A DNA stretch of 64,000 bases from an uncultured Prevotellaceae bacterium (GCA_905207705.1 CAJLMA010000001.1:423919-487918); one strand, 5' to 3'; shown: positions 1 through 9,431, counted from the first letter of the stretch. A program made the numbers and translations. Notes: generated by a model not told the origin, from the sequence alone.

Positions 1-20
1 TGAAAAATATTCCCTTCAAG

Positions 21-51
21 TTGTAATTATCATCTCCGTTGTCTATCTTTG
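21..51 (+). promoter_or_regulatory. Bacteroidetes-type promoter of the first gene
   Basis: A TTG at 21-23, a 20-nt spacer and TATCTTTG at 44-51 match the Bacteroidetes -33/-7 pattern. The -7 box lies upstream of the ATG at 63 and rules out the earlier TTG codon at 39 as the start. Confidence 0.7.
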
Positions 52-62
52 TGAGTAAGGTT

Positions 63-374
63 ATGATCAAGCGCATTATAGCAATATTGGTTATATTGAC
101 AGGAAGTTTTGGCATCCACGATACGACATTTTCCATGTATGCAAAGCAACAGGAATTGGCCGAAAGCCCTGTAAACGTTGTCGGTAGTAATGGCTGCATG
201 ACGATTGAGAACTATGGCGATAGCCGAGAACTTACATTTACGGTATATTCAATAACCGGTCAAATCGTAAAATCTGTATCCGTTGCCGGTGGCTCATCAA
301 CGACCATCAATCTACCAAAAGGATTCTATATTGTTAAATGCGATTACTGGTCAAGAAAAGTTGTCGTGAAATGA
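63..374 (+). CDS. Small secreted protein with a C-terminal sorting-domain-like tail
   Basis: This 103-residue protein starts with a signal peptide (MIKRIIAILVILTGSFG...). Almost all of the rest is a beta-rich tail containing VYSITGQIVKSV, then INLPKGFYIVK, and ending in KVVVK. This pattern is typical of type A C-terminal domains (T9SS sorting or Por-secretion type) found at the ends of much larger Bacteroidetes exoproteins. Here the cargo in front of the tail is only about 25 residues. The ATG at 63 is chosen because the promoter -7 box lies at 44-51. The cargo has no recognisable function. It could be a remnant of a longer gene or a free-standing beta-sandwich; the family match is by motif only. 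Confidence 0.6.
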   Translation: MIKRIIAILVILTGSFGIHDTTFSMYAKQQELAESPVNVVGSNGCMTIENYGDSRELTFTVYSITGQIVKSVSVAGGSSTTINLPKGFYIVKCDYWSRKVVVK

Positions 375-526
375 CACAAACCCGTCAAACATGAATAATA
401 TATCAATTTACAGTATTGAAAAGCCTAAAATAGCCTTTGACAGGAAGACGCAAGTAGCGAAGCTTCCATAGAATATATGATAATATCAAACATGTTTCAC
501 TTATTTTTTGAAAAAATTTATACTAC

Positions 527-2569
527 ATGAAAAAAATTGCATTAAAAGTTTGTGCCTCTACGATGGCCGTGCTGCCTATTTCGGCAGCCATCCCAATGGC
601 AGCCAATGCACAACAAGCATCTATTACTCAAGCTCAAATGAAAGATTTTGCCAATTATCCGGCCTACGATGGAGAAGACCTTGAATTGACCATTAACGGC
701 AATAATTACAACTTCCGCTTATGGTCACCTATGGCCGAAGCCGTCAAAGTACATATTTACAACAATGGTCAAGGAGGTATTGCAATAAAAAGTTACGACC
801 TTACAGGCAATAAGAGTAACGGTACTTGGAGCACAACAGTTGCCGATGCCGACTTGATGAACAAATTCTATACATTCCAAATAAAAGTAAATGGCAAATG
901 GCTCGACGAGACTCCCGGTGTCTGGGCAAAGGCTGTCGGCGTTAATGGCAGAAGAGCCGCCATCATCGATTTCGCCAAAACCAATCCAGAAGGCTGGGAA
1001 ACCGACAAAGGCCCCGTCGTAAACAATCCTACCGACATCATAATCTATGAAATGCACCATCGCGACTTCTCGATGCACCGCAATTCGGGAATAGTCAACA
1101 AAGGAAAGTTCATTGCCATGCTCGAAGAAGGCACATTATCGTTAAACGGAGAGCCCACCGGCATCGACCATTTGAAAGAATTAGGCATCACTCATGTACA
1201 CATTCTTCCTTCATTTGATTACAACAGCGTCGATGAAACCCAATTGCCTTCAAATGTTTACAACTGGGGATATGATCCCATCAATTACAATGTCCCCGAT
1301 GGCTCATATTCCACCAATCCGGCCGACCCGTATTGCCGTATATATGAAATGAAGAAAATGATACAAGCCTTGCACAAAGCCGGCATAGGCGTAATTATGG
1401 ATGTCGTTTACAACCACACCGGCATAACACAAGGGTCAAATTTTGAGCTCACTGCTCCTGGTTATTATTACCGTCAACGCGAAGACGGCACATACTCCGA
1501 TGCTTCGGGATGCGGAAATGAAACAGCCAGCGACCGCCAACAAATGCGTAATTTCATAGTCAACTCAGTGAAATATTGGATTGAAGAATACCACATTGAC
1601 GGCTTCAGGTTTGACTTGATGGCCATTCACGACATCGAAACCATGAATCAAGTGGCAGCAACAGCCAAGTCTATTAATCCTTCAATTTTCATTTATGGGG
1701 AAGGATGGACAGCCGGGAGCTCGCCTCTGCCCGCCGACCAGCAAGCCTTGAAGGTAAATGTAGCTAAAATGACAAATATCGCAGTGTTCAGCGATGACAT
1801 TCGCGATGCCGTAAAAGGCCATTATTCCGATGAGAAAGACCGTGGCTTTGCTTCGGGCAAACCGGGCAACGAAGAAACTGTGAAAATAGGCATTGTGGCA
1901 TCTACGGCTCATCCTCAAGTCAATTATGATGAAGGGAACAACGCAAAAGCTCCTTACGCCACATCTCCATGCCAAATCATAAACTACGTTTCTTGCCATG
2001 ATGATTTGTGCCTGACCGACAAACTTGCAATCTCAATGGAAGGTACAGACGAGGCCGAACGCATCAACACTGCCAAACTCGCACAGACCATCGTCTTTAC
2101 CTCTCAAGGAGTTCCATTCATGTTTGCCGGTGAAGAGGTATTCCGCGATAAAAAGCGCGTCCACAACAGTTACAATTCTCCCGACAGCATAAATGCCATA
2201 AACTGGAATCAGAAAAAAGAATATCGCAACCTGTTTGACTACTACCGCAACCTTATCGCCATGCGCAAGGCGCATCCCGCATTCCGCATGACATCGGCCG
2301 AAGATATTGCCAATCACATTAAATTTGACAAGGTAGATGTTCCAAATCTCATATCCTACTCCATCAAAGACAATGCTAACGGCGACTCATGGAAAGAAAT
2401 CAAGCTCGTGTTCAATGGTTCTAACGAAGCTCAAACCGTGAAAATAAAGAAAGGTAATTGGAAAATCATTGCTCAAGATGGCTTGATAGACAAAAACGGC
2501 ATAGGACAAACCGAAGGCGGCAATATGACACTTAGACCTCACACCGCCATCATCCTTGCAATTGAATAA
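527..2569 (+). CDS. pulA: Type I pullulanase, secreted
   Basis: The 680-residue protein begins with a signal peptide ending near ANAQQ (about residue 29), so it is exported. A CBM48-like beta-sandwich (about 50-150) precedes a GH13 catalytic barrel. The type I pullulanase signature YNWGYDP is at about residue 244. The GH13 conserved regions DVVYNHT (about 292), DGFRFDLM (about 358, with the nucleophile Asp), YGEGW (about 390, the acid/base Glu) and SCHDD (about 490) are all intact. The family hydrolyses alpha-1,6 branches in pullulan, glycogen and starch. Usual length is 650-700 residues, so it is complete. It stands alone, without SusCD neighbours, and is followed by a strong terminator. Function is confident; the periplasmic or surface location is inferred. 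Confidence 0.93.
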   Translation: MKKIALKVCASTMAVLPISAAIPMAANAQQASITQAQMKDFANYPAYDGEDLELTINGNNYNFRLWSPMAEAVKVHIYNNGQGGIAIKSYDLTGNKSNGTWSTTVADADLMNKFYTFQIKVNGKWLDETPGVWAKAVGVNGRRAAIIDFAKTNPEGWETDKGPVVNNPTDIIIYEMHHRDFSMHRNSGIVNKGKFIAMLEEGTLSLNGEPTGIDHLKELGITHVHILPSFDYNSVDETQLPSNVYNWGYDPINYNVPDGSYSTNPADPYCRIYEMKKMIQALHKAGIGVIMDVVYNHTGITQGSNFELTAPGYYYRQREDGTYSDASGCGNETASDRQQMRNFIVNSVKYWIEEYHIDGFRFDLMAIHDIETMNQVAATAKSINPSIFIYGEGWTAGSSPLPADQQALKVNVAKMTNIAVFSDDIRDAVKGHYSDEKDRGFASGKPGNEETVKIGIVASTAHPQVNYDEGNNAKAPYATSPCQIINYVSCHDDLCLTDKLAISMEGTDEAERINTAKLAQTIVFTSQGVPFMFAGEEVFRDKKRVHNSYNSPDSINAINWNQKKEYRNLFDYYRNLIAMRKAHPAFRMTSAEDIANHIKFDKVDVPNLISYSIKDNANGDSWKEIKLVFNGSNEAQTVKIKKGNWKIIAQDGLIDKNGIGQTEGGNMTLRPHTAIILAIE

Positions 2570-2591
2570 TGACCCATTTTCTTTTCACATA

Positions 2592-2629
2592 AAAACCTCC
2601 TGCCAATCCTCAATCAGGCAGGAGGTTTT
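2592..2629 (+). terminator. Rho-independent terminator after pulA
   Basis: A 13-bp perfect stem (AAAACCTCCTGCC with GGCAGGAGGTTTT) with a 12-nt loop begins 22 nt after the pulA stop codon. Confidence 0.9.
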
Positions 2630-2658
2630 ATTATACCTTTACAAAGACAAGCTACATG

Positions 2659-3303
2659 TTATTCATCCAAATCCAACTCTCCGTCAGCTATTTGCTCCAT
2701 GAAATTTGTAAGTCTCTTAATCTCCATACTTTCAGGATCGTATGCAGCAACAACGCGAGTCATTTCCTTGTCAATAAAGCAGACAACACTACCCATTAGC
2801 ACATTTCCCATATTGTTTTTTGCCCGGTAACTATGAATTGCGATATAACCTGTGAATTCGGGATCTACATTCATCCAATCCTTAATCTCAGACTTTATGT
2901 TCTTTATTTTTTCTTCAATTTCTGCTTTTTCCGCCTTATATTCGGCCAATTCCTCTTTTGCCTTATTATAATTCCTTGTTTCATAACTAGTCCAACGGTC
3001 TTCATATATATCCATACACCTTTCTGCTGATTCAATATCATATTCACAGCTTATTAAATCATTTTGAGCAGATTGCAAATCCCCACTTGCGTCAATCATA
3101 AAATCCCAAAATTCAGGATCAGTTCACGGAGTAAAAGCACTATCCACCATAAATTCCACAGGATCATAACTATCCGGTATAAGTAAATGATTCTGCACAT
3201 ATTCTCCCACCAAAGTTTTGATTTTTGCTTCTTTCGACACGTCACAAGATATCGCAGCAACAGCCAATCCAGCTACAATAACGGCTAAAAACAGTTTTTT
3301 CAT
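2659..3303 (-). pseudogene. Small lipoprotein interrupted by an in-frame TGA
   Basis: The reading frame runs from an ATG at 3303 to the stop at 2659 with one in-frame TGA at 3126-3124. The first part (59 residues) has a lipoprotein signal peptide with lipobox AISC and then VGEYVQNHLL and SYDPVEFMVDSAFTP. After the TGA the same frame continues without a gap: TDPEFWDFMIDASG, a Lys/Glu-rich coiled coil, and FTGYIAIHSYRAKNNMGNV near the end. Together these match a common Bacteroidetes family of about 200-residue lipoproteins (YEPVEF motif, coiled coil, then a W/I-H-x-YRAKN motif), recalled from experience and not searched. TGA is a genuine stop in neighbouring genes, so this is most simply a nonsense mutation. 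A sequencing error or stop readthrough is also possible. Expected full length is 214 residues. Function unknown. Confidence 0.75.
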
Positions 3304-3458
3304 CGTCCTCAATGTTTATGTTAATAATAGAAGTCCTTTAATTTCAAATCAACATGTTGATACATGGCATTCTCCTACAAATATCGGAAATACATCGTTA
3401 AATAACAAAAAGCAGACACACATTTATCGTCCTCCCTTTGACAACATTTCGCGCTACT

Positions 3459-3505
3459 ATAAAAACTCATGCTTGCCGAGCAGAATGTTCCACAAGGCAA
3501 GCATG
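3459..3505 (-). terminator. Terminator of the nqr operon
   Basis: A 10-bp perfect stem (CATGCTTGCC with GGCAAGCATG) at 3468-3477 and 3496-3505 is followed on the minus strand by a run of five T residues (3465-3461). It lies 29 nt downstream of the nqrF stop. Confidence 0.8.
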
Positions 3506-3534
3506 TACTTTTTAAATATCTATGTTATATAAGA

Positions 3535-4806
3535 TTAACCGCCGAAATTGTCGAAATGGATGCTTTCGGGATCAACACCGAGGTCAAACAGCATATTCTC
3601 GACGGCCTTGCTCATCGGGCCGGGACCGCACATATAGTATTCCACATCTTCGGGAGCATCATGATCCTTTAAATATGTGTTGTACATTACTTGGTGCACA
3701 AATCCCGGCGTATATTTAACTCCGGCAGCATCGGCAGCTGGATCAGGACGGTCAAGAGCCAAATGGAACGAGAAATTCGGAAATTCCTTTTCAAGCTGCA
3801 AGAAGTCTTGCAAATAGAACACCTCGTTCAAGGCACGAGCACCATAGAAATAAGACATCTTCCTGTCTCTTGTGTTCAATGTCTTGGTCATGTGCATTAT
3901 CTGCGCACGCAATGGAGCCATTCCGGCACCACCGCCAACCCATATCATTTCCTTCTTTGAGTCGAAAATAGGATGGAAATCTCCGTAAGGGCCGCTCATT
4001 ATTACCTTGTCGCCGGGTTTAAGCGTGAAAATGTAAGATGAAGCAATGCCCGGCATCACATCCTGGAATCCCACTTGAGGTTTCGGCTTGAACGGAGGAG
4101 TCGCGATGCGCACTGTAAGCATTATGCGGTCGCCCTCGGCAGGATAATTTGCCATTGAATATGCCCTTATGGTGGGTTCGGTATTCTTGCACTTCAAGCC
4201 GAACAACCCAAACTTCTCCCAAGCCGGAAGATATTCCTTACCAATAGAATCCTTGTCTATATCCTTGTCATAGTCCATTTCATATTCAGGTATGCGTATT
4301 TGCGCATACGAACCCGGAATGAAATTCATGTGTTCTCCCGGAGGCAAAGCCACAATAAATTCCTTGATGAACGTAGCCACATTCTTATTAGATATTACCT
4401 CGCATTCCCATTCCTTTATTTCAAGGACAGAATCGGGAACCATGATTTTCATATTGTCCTTAACCTTCACTTGGCATCCCAGACGCCAATGAGCCTGCTG
4501 CTCCTTGCGAGAAAAATGCACGGTCTCGGTAGGAAGTATGTTGCCACCGCCTTCGGTCACTTGCAACTTGCATTGACCACAACTACCTTTACCGCCACAA
4601 GCCGAAGCGAGATGTATTTGTTGTGAAGCGAGTGTCGACAGCAATGAGCTTCCTTGAGGAACTTCAAGGGTCTTCTTGCCATCGTTAATATTTATAGTGA
4701 CATTGCCCGACGGAACAAGATACTTCTTGGCCACAAGCAATATTATCACCAACAACAATGTCACGATAAGAAAAAGTATCGCACTTGAAAAAATCGTCAA
4801 TCCCAT
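3535..4806 (-). CDS. nqrF: NADH:ubiquinone reductase (Na+-translocating) subunit F
   Basis: This is the electron-entry subunit of NQR: it takes electrons from NADH through FAD to a 2Fe-2S cluster. The 423-residue protein has one N-terminal membrane helix (about 4-26). A plant-type ferredoxin domain follows, with cluster cysteines at 70, 76, 79 and 111 (ACGGKGSCGQC and RLGC). The FAD-binding RAYSMANYP motif is at about residue 213, and an NADH-binding GGGAGMAPLRA segment and the C-terminal YYMCGPGPM and DNFGG motifs follow. All signature residues are present and the length is normal. It is the last gene of nqrABCDEF, 7 nt after nqrE. Confidence 0.97.
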   Translation of the reverse strand: MGLTIFSSAILFLIVTLLLVIILLVAKKYLVPSGNVTININDGKKTLEVPQGSSLLSTLASQQIHLASACGGKGSCGQCKLQVTEGGGNILPTETVHFSRKEQQAHWRLGCQVKVKDNMKIMVPDSVLEIKEWECEVISNKNVATFIKEFIVALPPGEHMNFIPGSYAQIRIPEYEMDYDKDIDKDSIGKEYLPAWEKFGLFGLKCKNTEPTIRAYSMANYPAEGDRIMLTVRIATPPFKPKPQVGFQDVMPGIASSYIFTLKPGDKVIMSGPYGDFHPIFDSKKEMIWVGGGAGMAPLRAQIMHMTKTLNTRDRKMSYFYGARALNEVFYLQDFLQLEKEFPNFSFHLALDRPDPAADAAGVKYTPGFVHQVMYNTYLKDHDAPEDVEYYMCGPGPMSKAVENMLFDLGVDPESIHFDNFGG

Positions 4807-4813
4807 ATTGCCA

Positions 4814-5428
4814 TCAAAGTTTTATGCCGAGGAAGCTCATAAAAGCTATGCCCATCAAGCCGGTTAATATAAATGTTATGCCAATGCCGCGCAAGGGCTT
4901 AGGAATATTGCTGTAAGCAAGTTTCTCACGGATAGCGGCAAGTCCGACAATGGCAAGAGTCCAGCCTATGCCTGAACCTGCGCCATACACTGTTGCCGTC
5001 CAGGCCGAACCGAAATCGCGTTGTTGCATAAACAATGCGCATCCCAGGATAGCACAGTTAACGGCAATCAATGGCAAGAAAATTCCCAACGACGCATAGA
5101 GCGACGGCGAAAATTTTTCAACTGCCATCTCCACAAGCTGAGTAATTGATGCAATTACGGCAATAAACATGATGAGGGCAAGGAAACTGAGGTCGACCGT
5201 CGCAAACTCTTCTCCGAGCCATTTCATTGCTCCCGGTTGCAACAGATAATTGTCAAGCAAATAATTGACAGGCAATGTCACGACAAGCATGAACGTCACG
5301 GCGATGCCAAGCCCGAAAGCCGTTTTTACATTCTTGGATACAGCAAGGAATGAACACATACCCAAGAAATAGGCAAATATCATATTGTCAATAAAAATCG
5401 ACTTTATAAAAAGATTAAGCTCTTCCAT
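4814..5428 (-). CDS. nqrE: Na+-NQR subunit E
   Basis: A 204-residue integral membrane subunit with six predicted helices, starting MEELNLFIKSIFIDNMIF. NqrE and NqrD are homologous, inverted-topology proteins that form the symmetric membrane core and, in known structures, hold an Fe centre between them using conserved Cys residues. The SFLAVSKN segment near residue 28 and the GCALFMQQRDF region (with a preceding NCAILGC) carry the conserved cysteines. The length matches the family. It lies between nqrD (27-nt gap) and nqrF (7-nt gap). Confidence 0.96.
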   Translation of the reverse strand: MEELNLFIKSIFIDNMIFAYFLGMCSFLAVSKNVKTAFGLGIAVTFMLVVTLPVNYLLDNYLLQPGAMKWLGEEFATVDLSFLALIMFIAVIASITQLVEMAVEKFSPSLYASLGIFLPLIAVNCAILGCALFMQQRDFGSAWTATVYGAGSGIGWTLAIVGLAAIREKLAYSNIPKPLRGIGITFILTGLMGIAFMSFLGIKL

Positions 5429-5455
5429 AATTTACTGATTTCTTTAGGTGAATCA

Positions 5456-6079
5456 TTATTGTTCTTGCAAATCCTTGTTCCTTGAGCGGTGCCACCATAT
5501 AATACAGCCCACTGTGACAAGAGCCATAGGAGGCAATATCATCAATCCGTTATTGGAATATCCCATTTCGTAGAAATCCTGTGGAATGACCTGTATTCCG
5601 AAAAGAGTCCCCGAGCCAAGCAACTCGCGGAAGAATGCAACTACTATGAGAATGATTGCATAACCGATACCATTACCTATTCCATCAAGGAATGACGGCC
5701 AAGGCTTGTTTGACAAAGCAAAAGCCTCAAGGCGTCCCATCAAGATACAGTTGGTAATGATTAGCCCTATGAAAACCGACAATGCCTTGCTCATCTCATA
5801 ATTGTAAGCCTTGAGCACTTGGTCCACGATGATGACAAGCGCGGCAACGACTACAAGCTGCACGATTATGCGTATGTTGTTCGGAATGGTATTGCGAATG
5901 AGCGAAATTATAAGATTGGAAAATGCCGTGATGGCCGTAACCGAGATTCCCATCACTATGGCCGGCTCCAATTTGGCTGTTACGGCAAGACATGAACAAA
6001 TGCCCAACACCTGCACAATGACAGGGTTGTTGCGCGACAGCGGACCGAGTAATGCTTCTTTTGATATTTTAGACATCAT
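5456..6079 (-). CDS. nqrD: Na+-NQR subunit D
   Basis: A 207-residue, six-helix membrane protein starting MMSKISKEALLGPLSRNNPV. It shows the NqrD/RnfE pattern: LGICSCLAVTAKLEPA near the N-terminus, and TNCILMGRLEAFAL in the middle. Both cysteine-containing half-helices that help bind the intramembrane Fe centre in characterised complexes are present. The gene is 11 nt from nqrC. Either of the first two Met codons could be the start. The alternative family member RnfE is ruled out by the surrounding nqrA and nqrF genes. Confidence 0.96.
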   Translation of the reverse strand: MMSKISKEALLGPLSRNNPVIVQVLGICSCLAVTAKLEPAIVMGISVTAITAFSNLIISLIRNTIPNNIRIIVQLVVVAALVIIVDQVLKAYNYEMSKALSVFIGLIITNCILMGRLEAFALSNKPWPSFLDGIGNGIGYAIILIVVAFFRELLGSGTLFGIQVIPQDFYEMGYSNNGLMILPPMALVTVGCIIWWHRSRNKDLQEQ

Positions 6080-6090
6080 AATATTAATGC

Positions 6091-6807
6091 TTATTTTTCA
6101 GATTGTGCAGTTTGTAACTTGCTCAAAAATGCGTCATAGTAGCGCAGGCAGTCACCGAGCATCGACTCAACGCCCTTGCTGGTGATTGTACCGCCCGAGA
6201 TGGCATCGACATAGTCAGAACCGTCAATCGGTTTCTGCCCGGCTTTCATGACATCGACCGAGAGGAACTTGCCATCCTTGTAAAGTTCCTTGCCGACAAA
6301 TTGCTTTTGAAAATTCTCGGTCGAGATTTCTGCGCCAAGGCCCGGAGTTTCACCCGAGTGTGAGAAATATGCACCGTATATGGAATCTCCGTCATCTTTC
6401 ACGGCCACATACCCCCAGATAGGTCCCCACAAGCCGGCGCCATAAACAGGCAACACATAAACAGTTTCACCTTCATCGGTCGTAGCTTCAAATACCGGCA
6501 ACATGCGTTCGGTACCATCTTTTTTGACCTCTCCTGCCATGTTGACGGCAAAAGCGTCCCCTTCGTTACGATTTCCCTCAGCATCGGTAAGGAAAGCATC
6601 TGTAATATATTTCTCGTATGTCTCTCCTACCGACCCTTCCGGGGCTGTGACATGTATCGCGCTCAATATTTGCTGGCGCTTGTCATTGGCGATGTTCTCG
6701 TCTTGCGCAGGTTTCAATGCTTGATAAACGAAAGCAAGTGCCGCACCGACAATAATCACCATTATCGAAGAATATATTATAGTATAAGTGTTACTTTGAG
6801 TATTCAT
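6091..6807 (-). CDS. nqrC: Na+-NQR subunit C, covalent-FMN carrier
   Basis: The 238-residue subunit has one N-terminal membrane helix (about 9-30) and a periplasmic FMN-binding domain. The flavinylation site SGGTITS is near the C-terminus, with the expected acceptor Thr at 207; it differs from the common SGAT by one Gly. In studied NQRs this Thr is linked to FMN by ApbE, and an apbE gene is present at 28.9-29.9 kb. The motifs YGAGLWGPIWGYVAV and GETPGLGAEIS also match the family. It is preceded by nqrB with an 18-nt gap. Confidence 0.96.
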   Translation of the reverse strand: MNTQSNTYTIIYSSIMVIIVGAALAFVYQALKPAQDENIANDKRQQILSAIHVTAPEGSVGETYEKYITDAFLTDAEGNRNEGDAFAVNMAGEVKKDGTERMLPVFEATTDEGETVYVLPVYGAGLWGPIWGYVAVKDDGDSIYGAYFSHSGETPGLGAEISTENFQKQFVGKELYKDGKFLSVDVMKAGQKPIDGSDYVDAISGGTITSKGVESMLGDCLRYYDAFLSKLQTAQSEK

Positions 6808-6825
6808 TTTATTCCTCCCTTGTGT

Positions 6826-8034
6826 TTAGTCATTCATTTTTGCTCGTTTCAAGCGACGACGTATGTTTGCTTGCACCACGAAGTAGTCTATGAGCGGAGC
6901 AAATGCGTTCATGAACAGCACGGCAAGCATCGCGCCCTCGGGATAACCGCTGTTATATACCCTTATCAATATAGCCAGAACGCCTATCAAGAAACCGTAA
7001 ATATACTTGCCTAATTCAGTACGCGCGCCGGTAACAGGGTCGGTAGCCATGAACACGGCCGCAAACGCAAAACCTCCGTAGCATATATGCTCAATCGGGG
7101 TCAGAGACGATGCCGGATAAGTAGCCGATGGGAACAAATGGGCGATGAAACCCATAAACAAGCCGCCCACGAATACCGAAAGCATTATCTTCCATGATGC
7201 CGTCCCAGTGAAAAGCAGGATTGCAGCACCAATCAATATACATAATGTAGACGTTTCACCAACCGAACCCGGAATCAGCCCCAAGAACGCATCAAGCGTG
7301 CTTATAGGCTCTCCTATTATATTTGTCAGCACGGGATTCTCAGATGTTGACGTCGCTATCTGCCCCAATGGTGTTGCACCCGAAAATGCGTCTACCACCG
7401 AGCCTCCGCCTACTCCGAATACCGGTTCGGTAGCTACAAATGCCGCATCGCCCGACATCTTGGCAGGATATGCAAAAAAGAGGAACGCCCGAGTTATTAA
7501 GGCAACATTGAATATATTCATACCGGTTCCGCCGAATATCTCCTTGGCAAAAATCACAGAGAAAGCAGTTGCCACGGCAATCATCCATACAGGAGTGTTG
7601 ATGGGGCAAATCAACGGAATCAGTATGCCGGTAACCAAGAAGCCCTCTTGAATCTCATGATGGCGTATCTGCGCTCCGATGAATTCAATTCCAAGTCCTA
7701 CGACATAAGAAACAACTATTGATGGCAACAATGCCAAAAAGCCATACAAAAACAGGTTCCAGAATCCGGCATCGGGATTCCCTATAGCCAAGTAGTGCTG
7801 GTAACCTATATTGTATATTCCAAAAAGCAGACACGGCACCAGCGACATTATCACCACGGTCATCGTGCGCTTGGTGTCGTTGCTGTCATGAATGCTGACA
7901 CCTGTCGAAGATGTAGTGTTCGGCGAAAACAAAAAAGACTCGAAGCCCTCAAACACCGACTGGAACTTGCTGTATTTCCCCCCCGGCATGAAATTGGGCT
8001 TGACCTTATCTAAATAATTTCTTAAACCTTTCAC
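6826..8034 (-). CDS. nqrB: Na+-NQR subunit B, covalent-FMN carrier and sodium channel
   Basis: A 402-residue membrane subunit with about ten helices and the flavinylation motif DAFSGATPLGQ, which puts the FMN-bearing Thr at 221. NqrB carries covalent FMN and riboflavin and contains the Na+ pathway in characterised enzymes. Other family landmarks are PGGKY near residue 17, CPINTPVWM (about 143-151) and FVGGLFMGFIAHLFP. The length is normal for the family. It lies 42 nt from nqrA and 18 nt from nqrC, within one transcription unit. Confidence 0.97.
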   Translation of the reverse strand: MKGLRNYLDKVKPNFMPGGKYSKFQSVFEGFESFLFSPNTTSSTGVSIHDSNDTKRTMTVVIMSLVPCLLFGIYNIGYQHYLAIGNPDAGFWNLFLYGFLALLPSIVVSYVVGLGIEFIGAQIRHHEIQEGFLVTGILIPLICPINTPVWMIAVATAFSVIFAKEIFGGTGMNIFNVALITRAFLFFAYPAKMSGDAAFVATEPVFGVGGGSVVDAFSGATPLGQIATSTSENPVLTNIIGEPISTLDAFLGLIPGSVGETSTLCILIGAAILLFTGTASWKIMLSVFVGGLFMGFIAHLFPSATYPASSLTPIEHICYGGFAFAAVFMATDPVTGARTELGKYIYGFLIGVLAILIRVYNSGYPEGAMLAVLFMNAFAPLIDYFVVQANIRRRLKRAKMND

Positions 8035-8076
8035 GTCTGTTTTCTTTATTTTATTATATCTGTCTTTCCTAACAGG

Positions 8077-9396
8077 TTAATTCATCTCCTTGTAAAGTTT
8101 GTCAAGGCCTTCGCGCACTATCTTTTGCAAAGGCAGTTTCGAGGTATCGGCAAATTCACATAACGCAAAATCCTCAGGAGCTACTTCATATATGCCCAAC
8201 TGCTCCATTTTCTCGATGTCGAATGCTATAATAGCCTTAATCAAGAATTCGGCAAGGATATCCATAGGCAACATGCGGTCGTACTCTCCCGACATTATTA
8301 TGGCACGCACTCCACCGTTCAATTTTGCATCAAATTCGGCAGGTTTACCTCGGCGCAACAACCAGTTGGTAAATGAATGGTAGATACTGAACCGCTTAGG
8401 ACTCAATGATGCCCATCCAAGAAAATCCGCATCATTCTTCACTTCAGGAATCACCGAAACATGCCTGTAAGGGAAACGTAAATATCCGCCGATTCCAACT
8501 TTTGCACCTGTCAACAAGTTCCCCGACACAATGTGGCACTTGTCGGCATCGGCCACGCATCCGGCCAATAGCGACGACATGTCACAACCCATCACACACT
8601 TGGCATAATGCGGCTTGTCCACCGATTCGCCCGTGATGGCAACTACTGTATCAAACGGCACTATGCCTGTCGTCAAGAACTCCCCTATTCGAGCCGCCGA
8701 CACGGCATCGAGCGTCCACACTGTTTCCGATTTATTTACCGGCTTGACATTGGCAATTTGCACTCCGGCATTACCTGACGGATGTGGGCCTTCGAAAGTA
8801 TTTACTATGCAGCCCTTCACATCGGGGACATAATCCGGACAGCATCCGAGATATACATTGCCGTCGGTCAAAGAAGCAAGCGCATCCAAGCCTTTTTGCA
8901 AATACGCCTCTTTCCCTTTTAACAACAAGGCAAAATCTGGTGCAAGAGGTGCCGAATCAAAACATGTAATGAAAATGTCGCGAGGTTTCACGTTGGGGTT
9001 AGGTACATAATCATACGGACGTTGACGCATCACGCACCATAATCCCGACTCAAGCAACAATTGCTTAACATCTCCGCCAAGACTGAATTTCTTTACGGCA
9101 TTTCCTTGCGCCTCGATTTTTACCGCTTCGATCTTGCGGCGAGCTCCGCGGCATATTTCGACGACCTTGCCCGCGACAGGCGATGTCACCACGATTTCAG
9201 GAACATTCTTGTCGTGGAACAAAGCACCACCAGCATCCACCACATCTCCTTCCTTTACATCAAGACGCGGAGTAATCCCGGTAAAATCATCCGGAACCAC
9301 GGCAAAAATCTTGCTGTATGTTTCTGCAATCGACTGATCGGAAATAGCCCCTTCAATATTCAGGTTTAGACCTTTTTTAATTCTGATATTAGCCAT
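8077..9396 (-). CDS. nqrA: Na+-NQR subunit A
   Basis: First gene of the operon: a 439-residue soluble subunit that binds at the cytoplasmic face and contributes to quinone binding in the known complex. It opens with the typical MANIRIKKGLNLNIEGAI. It contains the barrel-sandwich segment DVKEGDVVDAGGALFHDK, homologous to biotinyl-lipoyl-like folds, and FEGPHPSGNAGVQI. No cofactor motif is expected. The start is supported by a promoter -7 box at 9424-9431, which leaves a leader of about 20-25 nt. No other candidate start fits. Confidence 0.96.
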   Translation of the reverse strand: MANIRIKKGLNLNIEGAISDQSIAETYSKIFAVVPDDFTGITPRLDVKEGDVVDAGGALFHDKNVPEIVVTSPVAGKVVEICRGARRKIEAVKIEAQGNAVKKFSLGGDVKQLLLESGLWCVMRQRPYDYVPNPNVKPRDIFITCFDSAPLAPDFALLLKGKEAYLQKGLDALASLTDGNVYLGCCPDYVPDVKGCIVNTFEGPHPSGNAGVQIANVKPVNKSETVWTLDAVSAARIGEFLTTGIVPFDTVVAITGESVDKPHYAKCVMGCDMSSLLAGCVADADKCHIVSGNLLTGAKVGIGGYLRFPYRHVSVIPEVKNDADFLGWASLSPKRFSIYHSFTNWLLRRGKPAEFDAKLNGGVRAIIMSGEYDRMLPMDILAEFLIKAIIAFDIEKMEQLGIYEVAPEDFALCEFADTSKLPLQKIVREGLDKLYKEMN

Positions 9397-9423
9397 TTTA
9401 AAGTCGCATTATATACTTTGGCG

Positions 9424-9431
9424 CAAAGATA
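9424..9431 (-). promoter_or_regulatory. -7 box of the nqr operon promoter
   Basis: TATCTTTG on the minus strand, 27 nt before the nqrA ATG. A possible TTTG -33 element is at 9457-9454, with a slightly long 22-nt spacer. Confidence 0.6.

Noticed and set aside
725..1078. Long minus-strand frames inside pulA and other genes
   Set aside because: They mirror strongly coding genes and lack any protein family feature.
3124..3126. Selenocysteine at the in-frame TGA
   Set aside because: The lipoprotein family has no redox motif at this place and no SECIS-like hairpin is evident right after it.
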